NCBI GenBank assembly: GCA_036510065.1
Contig: DATCEO010000204.1
Location: 3,834-67,833, forward strand
From: DASUBV01 sp036510065
Lineage (GTDB): Bacteria; Actinomycetota; Actinomycetes; Streptosporangiales; Streptosporangiaceae
Reading direction: 5' to 3'
Length of the DNA stretch: 64,000 bases
Both the position numbers and the translations under genes were made by a program. The notes below the pieces were generated by a model. It saw only the letters and a program-made list of their open reading frames with translations, searched no databases and had not been told where the DNA came from. Shown one piece after another: positions 24,580 to 33,055 of this stretch; the stretch's first letter is position 1; each line of letters starts with the position of its first letter.

Positions 24580-27114
24580 CTAGTCAGCGGACCTGGCGTC
24601 GTACTCCCGGTTGCGCAGCGCCCGGGCAACGTCGTCGCGGCCCTCGGTCAGCAGTCGGCGCAGGGGCGCCGGCAGGCTGGTCCGGGACAGGTAGTCATCG
24701 GCGGAGTCCAGCGCCTGCTGGCTGACTGCCGTCGCCGGGTAGGCCACCTCGGCGAAGTACTGCGCCATGTCCGAGCCCCAGTCCCGCCAGATGCCGGCGA
24801 CCGCGTCGAAGAACGGCTGGGTATAGGGCGCCAGCAGCTCGTCCTGGTCCGGGTTCTGGAATCCGGACAGCGCCGCGCGGAAGGTGGCGTTCGGCAGGTC
24901 ACCGCCGACGATGTCGTTCCAGGCTCGCGACTTCGCCTCCGGGGTCGGGATGGCGGCCCGGGCGGCAGCGGCATGCCGCTGGCCCGCGTCGGTGAAGTCG
25001 CGGTCCAGTTCCGCGTCGATCTGCTCCTGGCCGGCCACGCCGCGGCTGACCAGCCGGTGCAGCAGCCGCCAGCGCATCTCGGTGTCGATGGCCAGCCCGT
25101 CGATCGTCGCGGAGCCGTCGAGGAGCCAGGCCAGCAGCGACAGGTCTTCCGGTGACGTCGCCATCCCGGCCAGGGCCCGGGCGAAGGCCAGCTGCTCATC
25201 CGAGCCCGGGGCGGCCCGGGCCAGCAGCTCGCGCAGCCCCGCGGCGAGCTGGGCCATGCCCGCCGGGCGCCAGGCCGGGTCGGCGAACCGGCGGACGGCG
25301 GAAGCGGCCCGCATGAGCAGCGTCTGCAGGACCGAGCTATCGGTGATAGAGGCCGCTCCGGCGAGCACCAGCGGGAGGTAGTCCCGCGCCGCCAGCTCAC
25401 CATCACGGACCATGTCCCACACCGCCGCCCAGCAGATGGCCGCCGGGAGGGACTCGGTGAAACGGCCGCGCCCGCTGATCAGGGCCCGCAGCGAATGCTG
25501 GTCCAGACGGATCTTGGCGTAGGTGAGGTCGTCGTCGTTGACCAGCACCAGGTCCGGCCGGGGCGCGCCGGCCAGCTCGGGGATGTCCGTGCGATCGCCG
25601 GCGATGTCGACCTCGACGCGGTAGACGCGGCTCAGGCCGTTGTCGGTCTGCTGGTACAGGCCGATCCCGATGCGGTGCGGCCGCAGCTGCGGATGGCTGG
25701 CGGGCGCCTCCTGCAGCACGCTGAAGGAGGCGAACCGGCCGTCGGCACCGACCTCGTATCGCGGTCGCAGCGTGTTGACCCCGGCCGTCTCCAGCCAGGC
25801 CTTCGACCAGGACGCCAGGTCACGCCCGGACGTCTGCTCCAGCGCGCTCAGCAGGTCGTCGAGCGTGGCGTTATTCCAGGCGTGGGCGGCGAAGTACTGG
25901 CGCACGCCGGCCAGGAAGTTGTCCTGGCCGGCGTAGGCGACCAGCTGCTTGAGGACGGCCGCGCCCTTGGCGTACGTGATCCCGTCGAAGTTGACCTCGA
26001 CCGCCGCGATGTCGGGGATGTCGGCGGCGATCGGGTGGGTCGAGGGCAGCTGGTCCTGGCGGTAGGCCCAGGCCTTCTCCACCTGCGCGAAGGTCGTCCA
26101 GGCGCTGATCCACCGGGTGGCTTCGGCCTGGGCGACCGTGCTGGCCCAGGTCGCGAAGGACTCGTTCAGCCACAGGTCGTTCCACCAGCGCATGGTGACC
26201 AGGTCGCCGAACCACATGTGCGCCATCTCGTGAAGGATGGTCGCCGCCCGGCTCTCCCGCTGGGAGTCGGTGACCCGGGACCGGAAGATGTACTCCTCCA
26301 GGAAGGTGACGCAGCCGGCGTTCTCCATGGCGCCGGCCTTGTACTCGGGCACGAAGAGCTGGTCGTATTTGGGAAACGGGTACCGGATCCCGAACTCGCG
26401 GTGGTAGAAGTCGAAACCCTGCCGGGTGACCTCCAGGATCTCGTCCGGGTCGAGATAGCTGGCCAGCGACTGCCGGCAGAAGATCCCCAGCGGGATGCCG
26501 TCATGGGAGTCCCGCACGACGTGATACGGCCCGGCGGCGATCGCCGTGATGTAGGTCGGGAGCAGCGGCGTGGGCGGGAAGTGCCACCGCTGGCAGCCGG
26601 GGCCGGCAGGCTCGGGCGAGCCGGCGGGCGGCATGTTGGAGATGACCTGCCAGTCGTCTTGCACGGTCGCGGTCAGCTCGAAGGTGGCCTTGAGATCTGG
26701 CTGATCAAAGCAGGCATAGACCTGGTGGGCGTCGAAGGTCTCCAGGTCGGAGTAGAGGTAGACGCCCTTGTCGGCGGGGTCGGTGAACCGGTGCAGGCCC
26801 TCGCCGGTCCGGGAGTAGGCGCAGCTCGCGACCACCCGCAGCTCGTTGTCGGCGGCCAGCCCGGTCAGCGCGATGCGGTTGCCGTCGAAAGCCGCCGGGT
26901 CCACCGCCTCGCCGTTCAGCACGACCTGGATGACCTCGGGCGCGGTGAGGTCGATGAAGGTGCCCGCCCCTGGGCTGCTGCAGCTGAACCGGGCCGTCAT
27001 CGCCGAGCGGAACGTCGGCTCCTCGCCTACCAGGTCGAGATCGACCTGGTAGGACCGGACGCTGAGCAGCTGCGACCGCTCCCGCGCCTCCTCGCGCGTC
27101 AGATTGCCCGCCAC
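24580..27114 (-). CDS. pepN: Aminopeptidase N
   Basis: An M1-family zinc aminopeptidase of about 844 residues that removes N-terminal residues from peptides in the cytoplasm. The exopeptidase motif GAMEN is at 261-265 and the zinc motif HEMAH at 295-299, with the third ligand in WLNESFATW downstream. The C-terminal helical ERAP1-like domain is complete. The start is GTG 27114 rather than GTG 27123, because AAGGGG sits eight bases upstream of the former and only one base from the latter. It is transcribed divergently from the DsbA-like gene. Confidence 0.93.
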   Translation of the reverse strand: MAGNLTREEARERSQLLSVRSYQVDLDLVGEEPTFRSAMTARFSCSSPGAGTFIDLTAPEVIQVVLNGEAVDPAAFDGNRIALTGLAADNELRVVASCAYSRTGEGLHRFTDPADKGVYLYSDLETFDAHQVYACFDQPDLKATFELTATVQDDWQVISNMPPAGSPEPAGPGCQRWHFPPTPLLPTYITAIAAGPYHVVRDSHDGIPLGIFCRQSLASYLDPDEILEVTRQGFDFYHREFGIRYPFPKYDQLFVPEYKAGAMENAGCVTFLEEYIFRSRVTDSQRESRAATILHEMAHMWFGDLVTMRWWNDLWLNESFATWASTVAQAEATRWISAWTTFAQVEKAWAYRQDQLPSTHPIAADIPDIAAVEVNFDGITYAKGAAVLKQLVAYAGQDNFLAGVRQYFAAHAWNNATLDDLLSALEQTSGRDLASWSKAWLETAGVNTLRPRYEVGADGRFASFSVLQEAPASHPQLRPHRIGIGLYQQTDNGLSRVYRVEVDIAGDRTDIPELAGAPRPDLVLVNDDDLTYAKIRLDQHSLRALISGRGRFTESLPAAICWAAVWDMVRDGELAARDYLPLVLAGAASITDSSVLQTLLMRAASAVRRFADPAWRPAGMAQLAAGLRELLARAAPGSDEQLAFARALAGMATSPEDLSLLAWLLDGSATIDGLAIDTEMRWRLLHRLVSRGVAGQEQIDAELDRDFTDAGQRHAAAARAAIPTPEAKSRAWNDIVGGDLPNATFRAALSGFQNPDQDELLAPYTQPFFDAVAGIWRDWGSDMAQYFAEVAYPATAVSQQALDSADDYLSRTSLPAPLRRLLTEGRDDVARALRNREYDARSAD

Positions 27115-27163
27115 TGCGATCACCCCTTTCCGGGCTTGCCTGAAGCCAGTTACCTATCTCCCT

Positions 27164-27248
27164 CGCGGAATTCCGCGGGGCGCGCCCCGGTTGCCCCTGA
27201 GACAGTCCTACCCCAGGACGGTCCCTAACCCAGACAGTCCCTACCCCC
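27164..27248. promoter_or_regulatory. Divergent promoter region with palindrome and triplicated motif
   Basis: Between pepN and the DsbA-like gene lies a perfect 14-bp palindrome CGCGGAATTCCGCG (27164-27177). It is followed by three imperfect direct repeats of about 16-17 bases, GAC(A/G)GTCC(C)TA(A)CCC (27201-27216, 27217-27233, 27234-27248), ending just before the GAGGAG ribosome-binding site of the rightward gene. The position suggests regulation of one or both genes; the binding protein is unknown. Confidence 0.4.
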
Positions 27249-27259
27249 GAGGAGAGCGT

Positions 27260-27877
27260 ATGGCTGAGCAGGAGCCTACTGAAGTCGATTTCTGGTTCGA
27301 TCCGCTGTGCCCGTGGGCGTGGATTGCCAGCCGCTGGATTCTCGAGGTCGAGAAGGTCCGGCCCGTGTCGGTCCGGTGGCACGTGATGAGCCTGGCCATC
27401 CTGAACTCCGGCAAGGAGGACATGCCCGAGAACTATCAGGAGCTGATGCGCCAGGCCTGGGGCCCCGTGCGGGTGGCCATCGCCGCCGAGCAGAAGTTCG
27501 GTCCTGAGGTGCTCGGGCCGCTCTACACCGCGCTCGGCAACCGCTTCCATGTCCAGAAGGCCGAGCGGACCCCGGCCACCATCGAGGCCGCGCTCGCGGA
27601 AGCCGGCCTGCCGACGGACCTGGCCGGCGCGATGGACTCCACCGAGTACGACGAGGCGCTCCGGGCGTCGCACGCCGACGGCATCGAGCGGGTCGGTTAC
27701 GAGGTGGGCACGCCGATCATCTCGGTGCTCGGAACGTCCATCTTCGGGCCGGTGGTCTCGCCCATTCCCCGCGGCGAGGCGGCTGCCAGGCTCTGGGACG
27801 GGGTCCTGCTCGTCGCGGGCACGGACGGTTTCTTCGAGCTCAAGCGGAGCCGGACCAGGGACCCGATCTTCGACTGA
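27260..27877 (+). CDS. DsbA-family protein related to mycothiol-dependent reductase Rv2466c
   Basis: A 205-residue thioredoxin-fold protein. It matches the mycobacterial Rv2466c family along its length (DFWFDPLCPWAWIASRWILE at residues 10-29, HVMSLAILN, AWGPVRVAIAAEQKFG, FFELKRSRTRDP). Those enzymes use mycothiol as electron donor and have a CPWC site. Here the motif is CPWA (C17, A20), so only the nucleophilic cysteine remains, implying a monothiol mechanism with mycothiol. GAGGAG precedes ATG 27260. Longer upstream frames lack a ribosome-binding site. Confidence 0.88.
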   Translation: MAEQEPTEVDFWFDPLCPWAWIASRWILEVEKVRPVSVRWHVMSLAILNSGKEDMPENYQELMRQAWGPVRVAIAAEQKFGPEVLGPLYTALGNRFHVQKAERTPATIEAALAEAGLPTDLAGAMDSTEYDEALRASHADGIERVGYEVGTPIISVLGTSIFGPVVSPIPRGEAAARLWDGVLLVAGTDGFFELKRSRTRDPIFD

Positions 27878-27967
27878 GCCACCGGGCGCGGCGGGTGCGG
27901 CGGGCGGCCACCGGCCCGGCCCGGCCCGCCGCGTGGCGGGCCGGGCCTCAGCGCCGCCCGGCGGGGC

Positions 27968-28549
27968 TCAGCGGCGCCCGACCACCTGGACGGACCAGGC
28001 GCAGCTCGTGAGGACCACCAGGTAGTGAGCGGCGGTGTCGGAGTAGGACCAGGTGCTTCCGTGCCCCGCCGGGCCCATGGCGGCGACGCTGACGCCGCCG
28101 CCGGCCGCGTTGCCCTCCCTGATCACCAGCCGGGCGCCCGGCGAGGGCGTCGCGCAGGTGTAGGACCACTGCAGTTCCCACCGGCTGTGCGCGGCGACCA
28201 GGAACTGACTGGTGGTCTGGTTCCCGGTGCCGGCGAAAGCGCGCATCTTGCCGGGCGCCCGGTCCCGCCCAGCCTGCCCGCCGTGGCCGGGTAACTTGCT
28301 GGTTCGCAGCGGGTAGCGGCCTGCTGCCGCCATGACCCGCATCGCGGCGCGCGGGCCGGCTGCCTCGGCGACCAGGGCCACCGAGCCGACGATGAGGCAC
28401 AGCCCGGCCGCCCACGCGCCGACCGTGACGAAGAGCCGCAAGGCGCGGTGAACCTGAATGCTCACGGGCGCCGAGCCGCCGAATGGTGCCGCGTGCTGCG
28501 GGCAACGAGGCGGCGGCAGCCGCCACCCGTCCGGGGCCTGGTAAGTCAT
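27968..28549 (-). CDS. Membrane-anchored hypothetical protein
   Basis: A 193-residue protein with a proline-rich N-terminus (MTYQAPDGWRLPPPRCPQHA) and one transmembrane helix at about residues 38-64 (LFVTVGAWAAGLCLIVGSVA). The outside domain of about 125 residues holds two cysteines (SYTCAT and LTSCAWS) that could pair. The extracytoplasmic part looks like a small beta domain, but I recognise no family. Upstream lies an AAGTA/TACTT repeat cluster that may be its operator. Confidence 0.65.
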   Translation of the reverse strand: MTYQAPDGWRLPPPRCPQHAAPFGGSAPVSIQVHRALRLFVTVGAWAAGLCLIVGSVALVAEAAGPRAAMRVMAAAGRYPLRTSKLPGHGGQAGRDRAPGKMRAFAGTGNQTTSQFLVAAHSRWELQWSYTCATPSPGARLVIREGNAAGGGVSVAAMGPAGHGSTWSYSDTAAHYLVVLTSCAWSVQVVGRR

Positions 28550-28584
28550 CCGCCTGCCCTTGGGTCGGTCCTCCCGGCCTCGGC

Positions 28585-28615
28585 TACTTAAAGTAACTGA
28601 AGCTCGGTTACTTAC
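28585..28615. promoter_or_regulatory. Nested TACTT/AAGTA inverted repeats
   Basis: TACTT-A-AAGTA (28585-28595) is a palindrome. It overlaps a second inverted repeat, AAGTAAC (28591-28597) with GTTACTT (28607-28613). Three half-sites on an AT-rich patch about 40 bases before the leftward membrane-protein gene look like an operator or promoter region. The regulator is unknown. Confidence 0.4.
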
Positions 28616-28924
28616 AGAGAGCGTTGTATCACGAAATGAAGTGGCGTCCTGGACTTACGAATGTTTTTCCTGGTAGCGGCGCCGCATCTCACCCCCGGCG
28701 CGTCTCCCTCTCGTCTTCGGCCAGAGGGACATTGCCCCGCCTCTGGGAACGTTAAGTAGTCGATGTCCCGGAAGTTCCCAGCTTTCCGGCAAATCGGTCG
28801 TCGATCAGGCCGCCGCGCGGCCAGCCGGGCGGCGGTGCACTCCGGTCTCGCGAGTCCCGCCAGGCCCACGCGGAGCCCCTCTAACGGGGCGTCACCCCTT
28901 CCGACTGGGGCCGTCCATCAGCGC

Positions 28925-28962
28925 GGGGAAATTTTTTCAGAGGTATCCGCTGAAAACCCCCC
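28925..28962. repeat. Imperfect hairpin of the GGGG...TTTTCAG family
   Basis: GGGGAAATTTTTTCAG (28925-28940), a nine-base loop, then CTGAAAACCCCCC (28950-28962). The inner seven base pairs (TTTTCAG/CTGAAAA) match the stem of the longer palindrome at 51505-51560, and the ATCATG after it also matches. It may be a diverged copy of a dispersed palindrome or a terminator-like structure. Confidence 0.45.
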
Positions 28963-29032
28963 GTCATCATGGACCAGTCCATTGCGCCGCACCGGGTCCT
29001 CGGGTGGCAGCCGATGCGGCAGGATGACCAGC

Positions 29033-30445
29033 ATGCGTAAGAACTACATCGGCGGCAGCTGGACGCCGTCAGCCAGCGACGCGAGCGTCGACGTGGTCAA
29101 CCCGGCCACCGAGGTGGTCATCGACCGGGTACCCGCCGGCGATCCCGCGGACGTGAACGACGCGGCAGCGGCCGCCCGGGCCGCGTTCGCGAGCTGGTCG
29201 GTGACCTCGCCCGCGGAGCGGAGCCGGCACCTCGAAGCGGGCCGCGAGCTCCTGGAACAGCGCGCGGACTCCGTCGCCGCCGCGATCAGCGCGGACATGG
29301 GCGCACCGCTGGCCTTCGCCCGCGCCGTCCAGGTCGGCACGCCCCTGGCCGTGCTGGCCAGCTACGTCGGCCTGCTGTCCAGCTACGACTTCAGCGGCGA
29401 GCGCATCGGTAACTCGCTGGTGGTGCGCGAGCCCGCCGGCGTCGTGGGCGCCATTACCCCGTGGAATTACCCGCTGCACCAGATCGTCGCCAAGGTGGCG
29501 GCGGCGCTGGCGGCCGGCTGCACGGTGGTCCTCAAGCCCAGCGAGGTCGCTCCCGCCGCGGCCTACGAGCTTGCCGACATCTTCGCCGCGACCGGACTGC
29601 CGCCGGGGGTGTTCAACCTGGTCAGCGGCATCGGCCCGGTGACCGGTGAGGCCATCGCCGGGCATCCCGGCATCGACGTGGTCTCGTTCACCGGCTCGGG
29701 CGCGGCCGGCCGCCGCGTCGCGGAGGTCGCGGCCGCCGGGGTGAAGCGGGTCACGCTGGAGCTGGGCGGCAAGTCCGCCAACGTGATCCTGCCCGACGCT
29801 GACCTGGCCACGGCCGTGAAGGTGGGCGTGGCCAAGGCATTCGTCAACGCCGGGCAGACCTGCAACGCACTGACCCGGATGCTGGTCCACCGCGATCTCT
29901 ATGACGAGGCTGTCGCGCTGGCGGCCAAGAACGCCGCCCGTTACACGCCGGGTGACCCGATGGCCGAGGGCGTCCGGATCGGCCCGCTCGCCTCGGCCGC
30001 GCAGCGGGACCGGGTCGTCGCCTACATCGAGAAGGGCCTGGCCGAGGGAGCCCGCGCGGTGGCGGGCGGCCTGCAGGGGGCGGCGGAGCCGGCCACCGGC
30101 TACTACGTCACGCCGACCGTCTTCGCCGACGTGACGCCGGACATGACCATCGCTCAGGAGGAGATCTTCGGCCCGGTGCTGTGCGTCATGGCCTACGAGC
30201 GCGAGGACGAGGCGGTGGACATCGCGAACGGAACGCCCTACGGGCTGGCCGCCGCGGTCTGGTCGGCCGACCATGATCATGCTGTCGCCGTGGCGCGGAA
30301 GCTGCGCGCCGGGCAGGTCGAGATCAATGGCGGCGCGTTCAACCCGGTCGCGCCATTCGGCGGCTTCGGCCAGTCCGGCTACGGGCGCGAGCTAGGGGTG
30401 CACGGCCTGGAGGAGTTCCTGGAGGTCAAGGCCCTGCAGTTCTAG
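29033..30445 (+). CDS. NAD(P)-dependent aldehyde dehydrogenase
   Basis: A 470-residue ALDH-superfamily enzyme that oxidises an aldehyde to its acid. PWNYPLHQIVAKVAAAL holds the catalytic asparagine. LELGGKSANVIL carries the general-base glutamate (E243), GQTCNALTR the nucleophilic cysteine (C277) and EEIFGPVLCVM the coenzyme-contact motif. ATG 29033 (MRKNYIGGSW) has AGGA about nine bases upstream; longer frames lack family sequence. The aldehyde is not predictable. It resembles the broad-substrate class next to plant/bacterial betaine-type enzymes. Confidence 0.9.
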   Translation: MRKNYIGGSWTPSASDASVDVVNPATEVVIDRVPAGDPADVNDAAAAARAAFASWSVTSPAERSRHLEAGRELLEQRADSVAAAISADMGAPLAFARAVQVGTPLAVLASYVGLLSSYDFSGERIGNSLVVREPAGVVGAITPWNYPLHQIVAKVAAALAAGCTVVLKPSEVAPAAAYELADIFAATGLPPGVFNLVSGIGPVTGEAIAGHPGIDVVSFTGSGAAGRRVAEVAAAGVKRVTLELGGKSANVILPDADLATAVKVGVAKAFVNAGQTCNALTRMLVHRDLYDEAVALAAKNAARYTPGDPMAEGVRIGPLASAAQRDRVVAYIEKGLAEGARAVAGGLQGAAEPATGYYVTPTVFADVTPDMTIAQEEIFGPVLCVMAYEREDEAVDIANGTPYGLAAAVWSADHDHAVAVARKLRAGQVEINGGAFNPVAPFGGFGQSGYGRELGVHGLEEFLEVKALQF

Positions 30446-30812
30446 CCCGCACGGATCGCCCTGGTTCCCCGCCGCCTGCGTCCCTGCTGCCCTGGTTCCC
30501 CGCCGCCCTGGTCCCGCCGGTCCGGGCCGCGGGCCACGGTAACCGGCCCCGGCGGCGTGACCGCTTCCGGTGCTGCTGCGCCGGAGGCACCTTGCTGCCC
30601 GCCCGGACCGGCAACGCCGGAGGGCCGGGCGGCGCCGGATCGCGCGCCCCGGCTGGCCCGGCCGCCGCGGCTGGGCGCCCAGCCGCCCCGGACGGCCCCC
30701 CGGACGGGCTGTCGGCCGGGCTGTCGGCCACCGGCCCGAGATTCCCGGCCGCCGAGCGGCCCACATCCCTGGCTCGCATCGCCGCGTCGACTGAGATCTT
30801 CATGGCCGCCAT
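30442..30812 (-). CDS. Small low-complexity protein, possibly frameshifted
   Basis: ATG 30812 follows GGGAG by four bases and reads MAAMKISVDAAMRARDVGRS, a convincing ordered N-terminus with good codon bias. The rest is proline/alanine/glycine-rich. After about 30620 the more natural continuation lies in the neighbouring frame (GAAAPEAVTPPGPVTVARGP, ending RRRRGTRAIRAG at 30442). A one-base slip in the GC-rich repeats, or an error there, could explain this. In the first frame it would run on to 30426. The function is unknown. Confidence 0.4.
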
Positions 30813-30948
30813 GTCGCTCCCGAGTGCCGTGTCTGCTGCCGAGCTGATCTCCAGTGTGCACGTCGCCGCGGGGGGCCCGCCAGCCGCCGGACCGCCCAGC
30901 TAGACAGCGACTTGCGGCCGATACCGGATCCGGGCAGGTAACGGTACA

Positions 30949-32067
30949 GTGCCGGGCATCATGGTTGTCGGAATCGCCCAGCAGATCCTGTCCGTGGCCC
31001 GGCGGTTCGCGGAACGGTCGCGCGGCCTGATCCGGCGCCAGCTGATCACCAGGAACCGCAGGATCGGCCTGGTCCTCGCGCTAGCGGTCGTCGGCATCGG
31101 CGTGGCCGCCGCCCAGGAGACGGCGGAGTGGCTCTCGTCGGGAGTGCTGATCCTGCCGATCCTGGCGGGCGCCCTGCTGCTGTGGCCCCGCGCGCTCAGG
31201 ATCCTGTTCTGCCTGGTCGCAGTGGTGCTGGCCTACGACTGGTGGGCCGGGCAGGTAAGGCCCGGACCAGGAATCATCGCCACCATTGCGATAACGGCGC
31301 TGTTCGCTGATGTCCTGGCCAGGACCCGGGCCAAGCTCGGGGTTCAGGGGCTGCGCGGCGATCAGATGCTCATCGAGCTGCGGGACCGGATCCGGGTCCA
31401 GAGTCGGCTGCCCGCCCTGCCCGACGGATGGCACTCCATCTCGGTGCTGCGGCCCGCGGGCGGTGCTTCCTTCGGCGGTGACTTCCTGGTGTCGGCCTGC
31501 GACGGCAAGAGCCTGGAGGCCGCCCTGGTCGATGTGGCCGGGAAGGGCATCGACGCGGGCACCCGGGCGCTGCTGCTGTCCGGGGCCTTCGGCGGACTGC
31601 TCGGCTCCGTTCCGCCCGGCGAGTTCCTGGTTGCCTGCAATGCCTACCTGCGCCGCGGCAGCCCGGCCGAGGGCTTTGTCACCGCGGTGCACATCGCCGT
31701 GGACCTCGCAACCGGGGAGTATGTCGTCTCCTCGGCCGGGCATCCGCCGGCCGCGCACTTCGAGGCGGGCAGCGGCCGGTGGCGGCTGACCAGCGCCCGC
31801 GGGATCGTGCTCGGCGTCGTCCCGGATCTGCGCAGCGTGCCCGCTCGCGGCGCCCTGCGACCCGGCGATGCGCTGATGCTCTATACCGACGGGCTGGTCG
31901 AGGTGCCGGGCCGGGACATCGACGCCGGGATTGACCGCCTGCTCGGAGAGGCGGATCACCTCATCGCGGGGGGGTTCGGGCCGGGGGCGGCGCGGCTCGT
32001 GCAGACCATGCAGGCCGGGCGGGCCAGCTCCGATGACTGCGCGCTGGTGCTGATCTGGCGGTCATGA
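30949..32067 (+). CDS. Membrane-bound SpoIIE/PP2C-type serine phosphatase
   Basis: A 372-residue protein. A basic N-terminus is followed by three hydrophobic helices (about residues 40-56, 65-85 and 88-118) and a cytoplasmic PP2C/SpoIIE phosphatase domain. Metal-ligand motifs are visible: ASFGGDFLVSACDG, VDVAGKGIDA, SSAGHPPAA, LYTDGLVEVPGRD and SSDDCALVLI. Such RsbU-like phosphatases dephosphorylate anti-anti-sigma proteins. No STAS protein or anti-sigma kinase is adjacent. It converges on the conservon. The start is GTG 30949 or ATG 30961; a TACAGT -10-like sequence lies immediately upstream. Confidence 0.85.
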   Translation: MPGIMVVGIAQQILSVARRFAERSRGLIRRQLITRNRRIGLVLALAVVGIGVAAAQETAEWLSSGVLILPILAGALLLWPRALRILFCLVAVVLAYDWWAGQVRPGPGIIATIAITALFADVLARTRAKLGVQGLRGDQMLIELRDRIRVQSRLPALPDGWHSISVLRPAGGASFGGDFLVSACDGKSLEAALVDVAGKGIDAGTRALLLSGAFGGLLGSVPPGEFLVACNAYLRRGSPAEGFVTAVHIAVDLATGEYVVSSAGHPPAAHFEAGSGRWRLTSARGIVLGVVPDLRSVPARGALRPGDALMLYTDGLVEVPGRDIDAGIDRLLGEADHLIAGGFGPGAARLVQTMQAGRASSDDCALVLIWRS

Positions 32068-32073
32068 GCAGCC

Positions 32074-32685
32074 CTACCCGGCCGGCAGGGCCTCCGGCGA
32101 CCGGCTGTGCCGCAGCAGCGCGTGCTCGGCCAGCGTGACCAGGACGTCCCGGCATGACTCACGCCGCCGCGCGTCGCAGAGCACCACCGGGCTGTTAGTC
32201 GACAGGTCGAGGGCGCGGCGAACCGAGTCCAGCGGGTAGCGCCGGACGCCGTCGAAGCAGTTGACGGCCACGACGAACGGCATGTCGTGGCGCTCGAAGT
32301 AGTCCACCGAGGGAAAGCAGTCGGCCAGCCGGCGCGTGTCGGCCATGACGACCGCGCCGAGCGCGCCGTAGGCGAGCTCATCCCACATGAACCAGAACCG
32401 CTGCTGGCCCGGCGTGCCGAACAGGTAGACGACCAGGTCCTGGCGGATGGTGATCCGCCCGAAATCCATGGCCACCGTGGTGGTGGACTTCTGCTCCACG
32501 CCGTCGAGCGAGTCGACAGACTCGCCGCGCTCGCTCAGGACCTCCTCGGTTCGCAGCGGACGGATCTCACTGACCGAGCTGACCAGCGTGGTCTTCCCGG
32601 CCCCGAACCCGCCGGCGATCAGGATCTTGATCGTGAACGGGATATCCGCCGCCGGCAGGGCTGGCTCATATCCGTCGTAGGCCAT
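32074..32685 (-). CDS. Conservon small GTPase (CvnD type)
   Basis: The fourth conservon member, a Ras-like ATP/GTP-binding protein of about 203 residues. The P-loop is GGFGAGKTT, switch regions are STTTVAMDFGRI and YLFGTPGQQRFWF, and NCFD takes the place of the NKxD base motif. Conservon GTPases associate at the membrane with the CvnA/B/C proteins and act somewhat like a eukaryotic G-protein system. The start is chosen at ATG 32685, with AAGG nine bases upstream; ATG 32694 is in frame but abuts that site. It overlaps the DUF742 gene. Confidence 0.88.
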   Translation of the reverse strand: MAYDGYEPALPAADIPFTIKILIAGGFGAGKTTLVSSVSEIRPLRTEEVLSERGESVDSLDGVEQKSTTTVAMDFGRITIRQDLVVYLFGTPGQQRFWFMWDELAYGALGAVVMADTRRLADCFPSVDYFERHDMPFVVAVNCFDGVRRYPLDSVRRALDLSTNSPVVLCDARRRESCRDVLVTLAEHALLRHSRSPEALPAG

Positions 32686-33049
32686 CGGCGACATCCTTGA
32701 GGATCTTGGGGTCGGTCAGCCCGACGGGCGCCGGCCGGTGAATGGTGACAAGACCGCGCTCGCGCAGGTCGGAGATCAGGATCCGGACTACTCCCAGCGG
32801 CAGGTCCAGGTCCGCGGCCAGGTCGGCCGTGGGTCTCGGGACCCGGCAGAGGCCGAGCATGAGCAGCTGCTCGTGCTCCAGTTGGGACAGGTCGACCGAA
32901 GTTCCGCGAACGGCGCAGACCAGGGCCAGCAGGTCAACTTTCTCGCCGGTCGGACGGGTCCGGCCGCCGGTCAGCGCGTACGGCCGCACGACTGGTCCGG
33001 CGTCCTGGTCGACCCACTGTTCGCCGGGATGGTCGTCAGACGGGAACAC
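32666..33049 (-). CDS. DUF742 protein (CvnC type)
   Basis: The 127-residue third conservon member. The DUF742 domain spans most of the chain (VRPYALTGGRTRP, LLALVCAVRG, LEHEQLLMLGLCRVPRPTAD). It contains a winged-helix-like segment (ADLDLPLGVVRILISDLRER) that ends in LVTIHRPA. The start is GTG 33049, six bases after the roadblock gene, and its end overlaps the GTPase gene, so the three are translated together. The biochemical role is not known; family members interact with the sensor kinase and roadblock partners. Confidence 0.88.
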   Translation of the reverse strand: MFPSDDHPGEQWVDQDAGPVVRPYALTGGRTRPTGEKVDLLALVCAVRGTSVDLSQLEHEQLLMLGLCRVPRPTADLAADLDLPLGVVRILISDLRERGLVTIHRPAPVGLTDPKILKDVADGLRRI

Positions 33050-33055
33050 CGCCGA

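Larger units (their letters stand above)
28550..29032. other. Regulatory interval without a gene
   Basis: About 480 bases between the small membrane protein and the aldehyde dehydrogenase. It holds the TACTT/AAGTA cluster (28585-28615), an AT-richer stretch at about 28616-28680, and a hairpin of the GGGG...TTTTCAG type (28925-28962). A leftward frame at 28612-28869 has poor codon bias and no domain, so I do not call it. Confidence 0.4.

Noticed and set aside
25495..27228. 577-codon plus-strand frame antisense to pepN
   Set aside because: pepN has clear GAMEN and HEMAH motifs on the other strand; the antisense product shows only valine/glycine-rich shadow sequence.
28612..28869. Minus-strand frame of 85 codons upstream of the aldehyde dehydrogenase
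   Set aside because: It covers the AT-rich regulatory interval, has poor codon bias and no domain.
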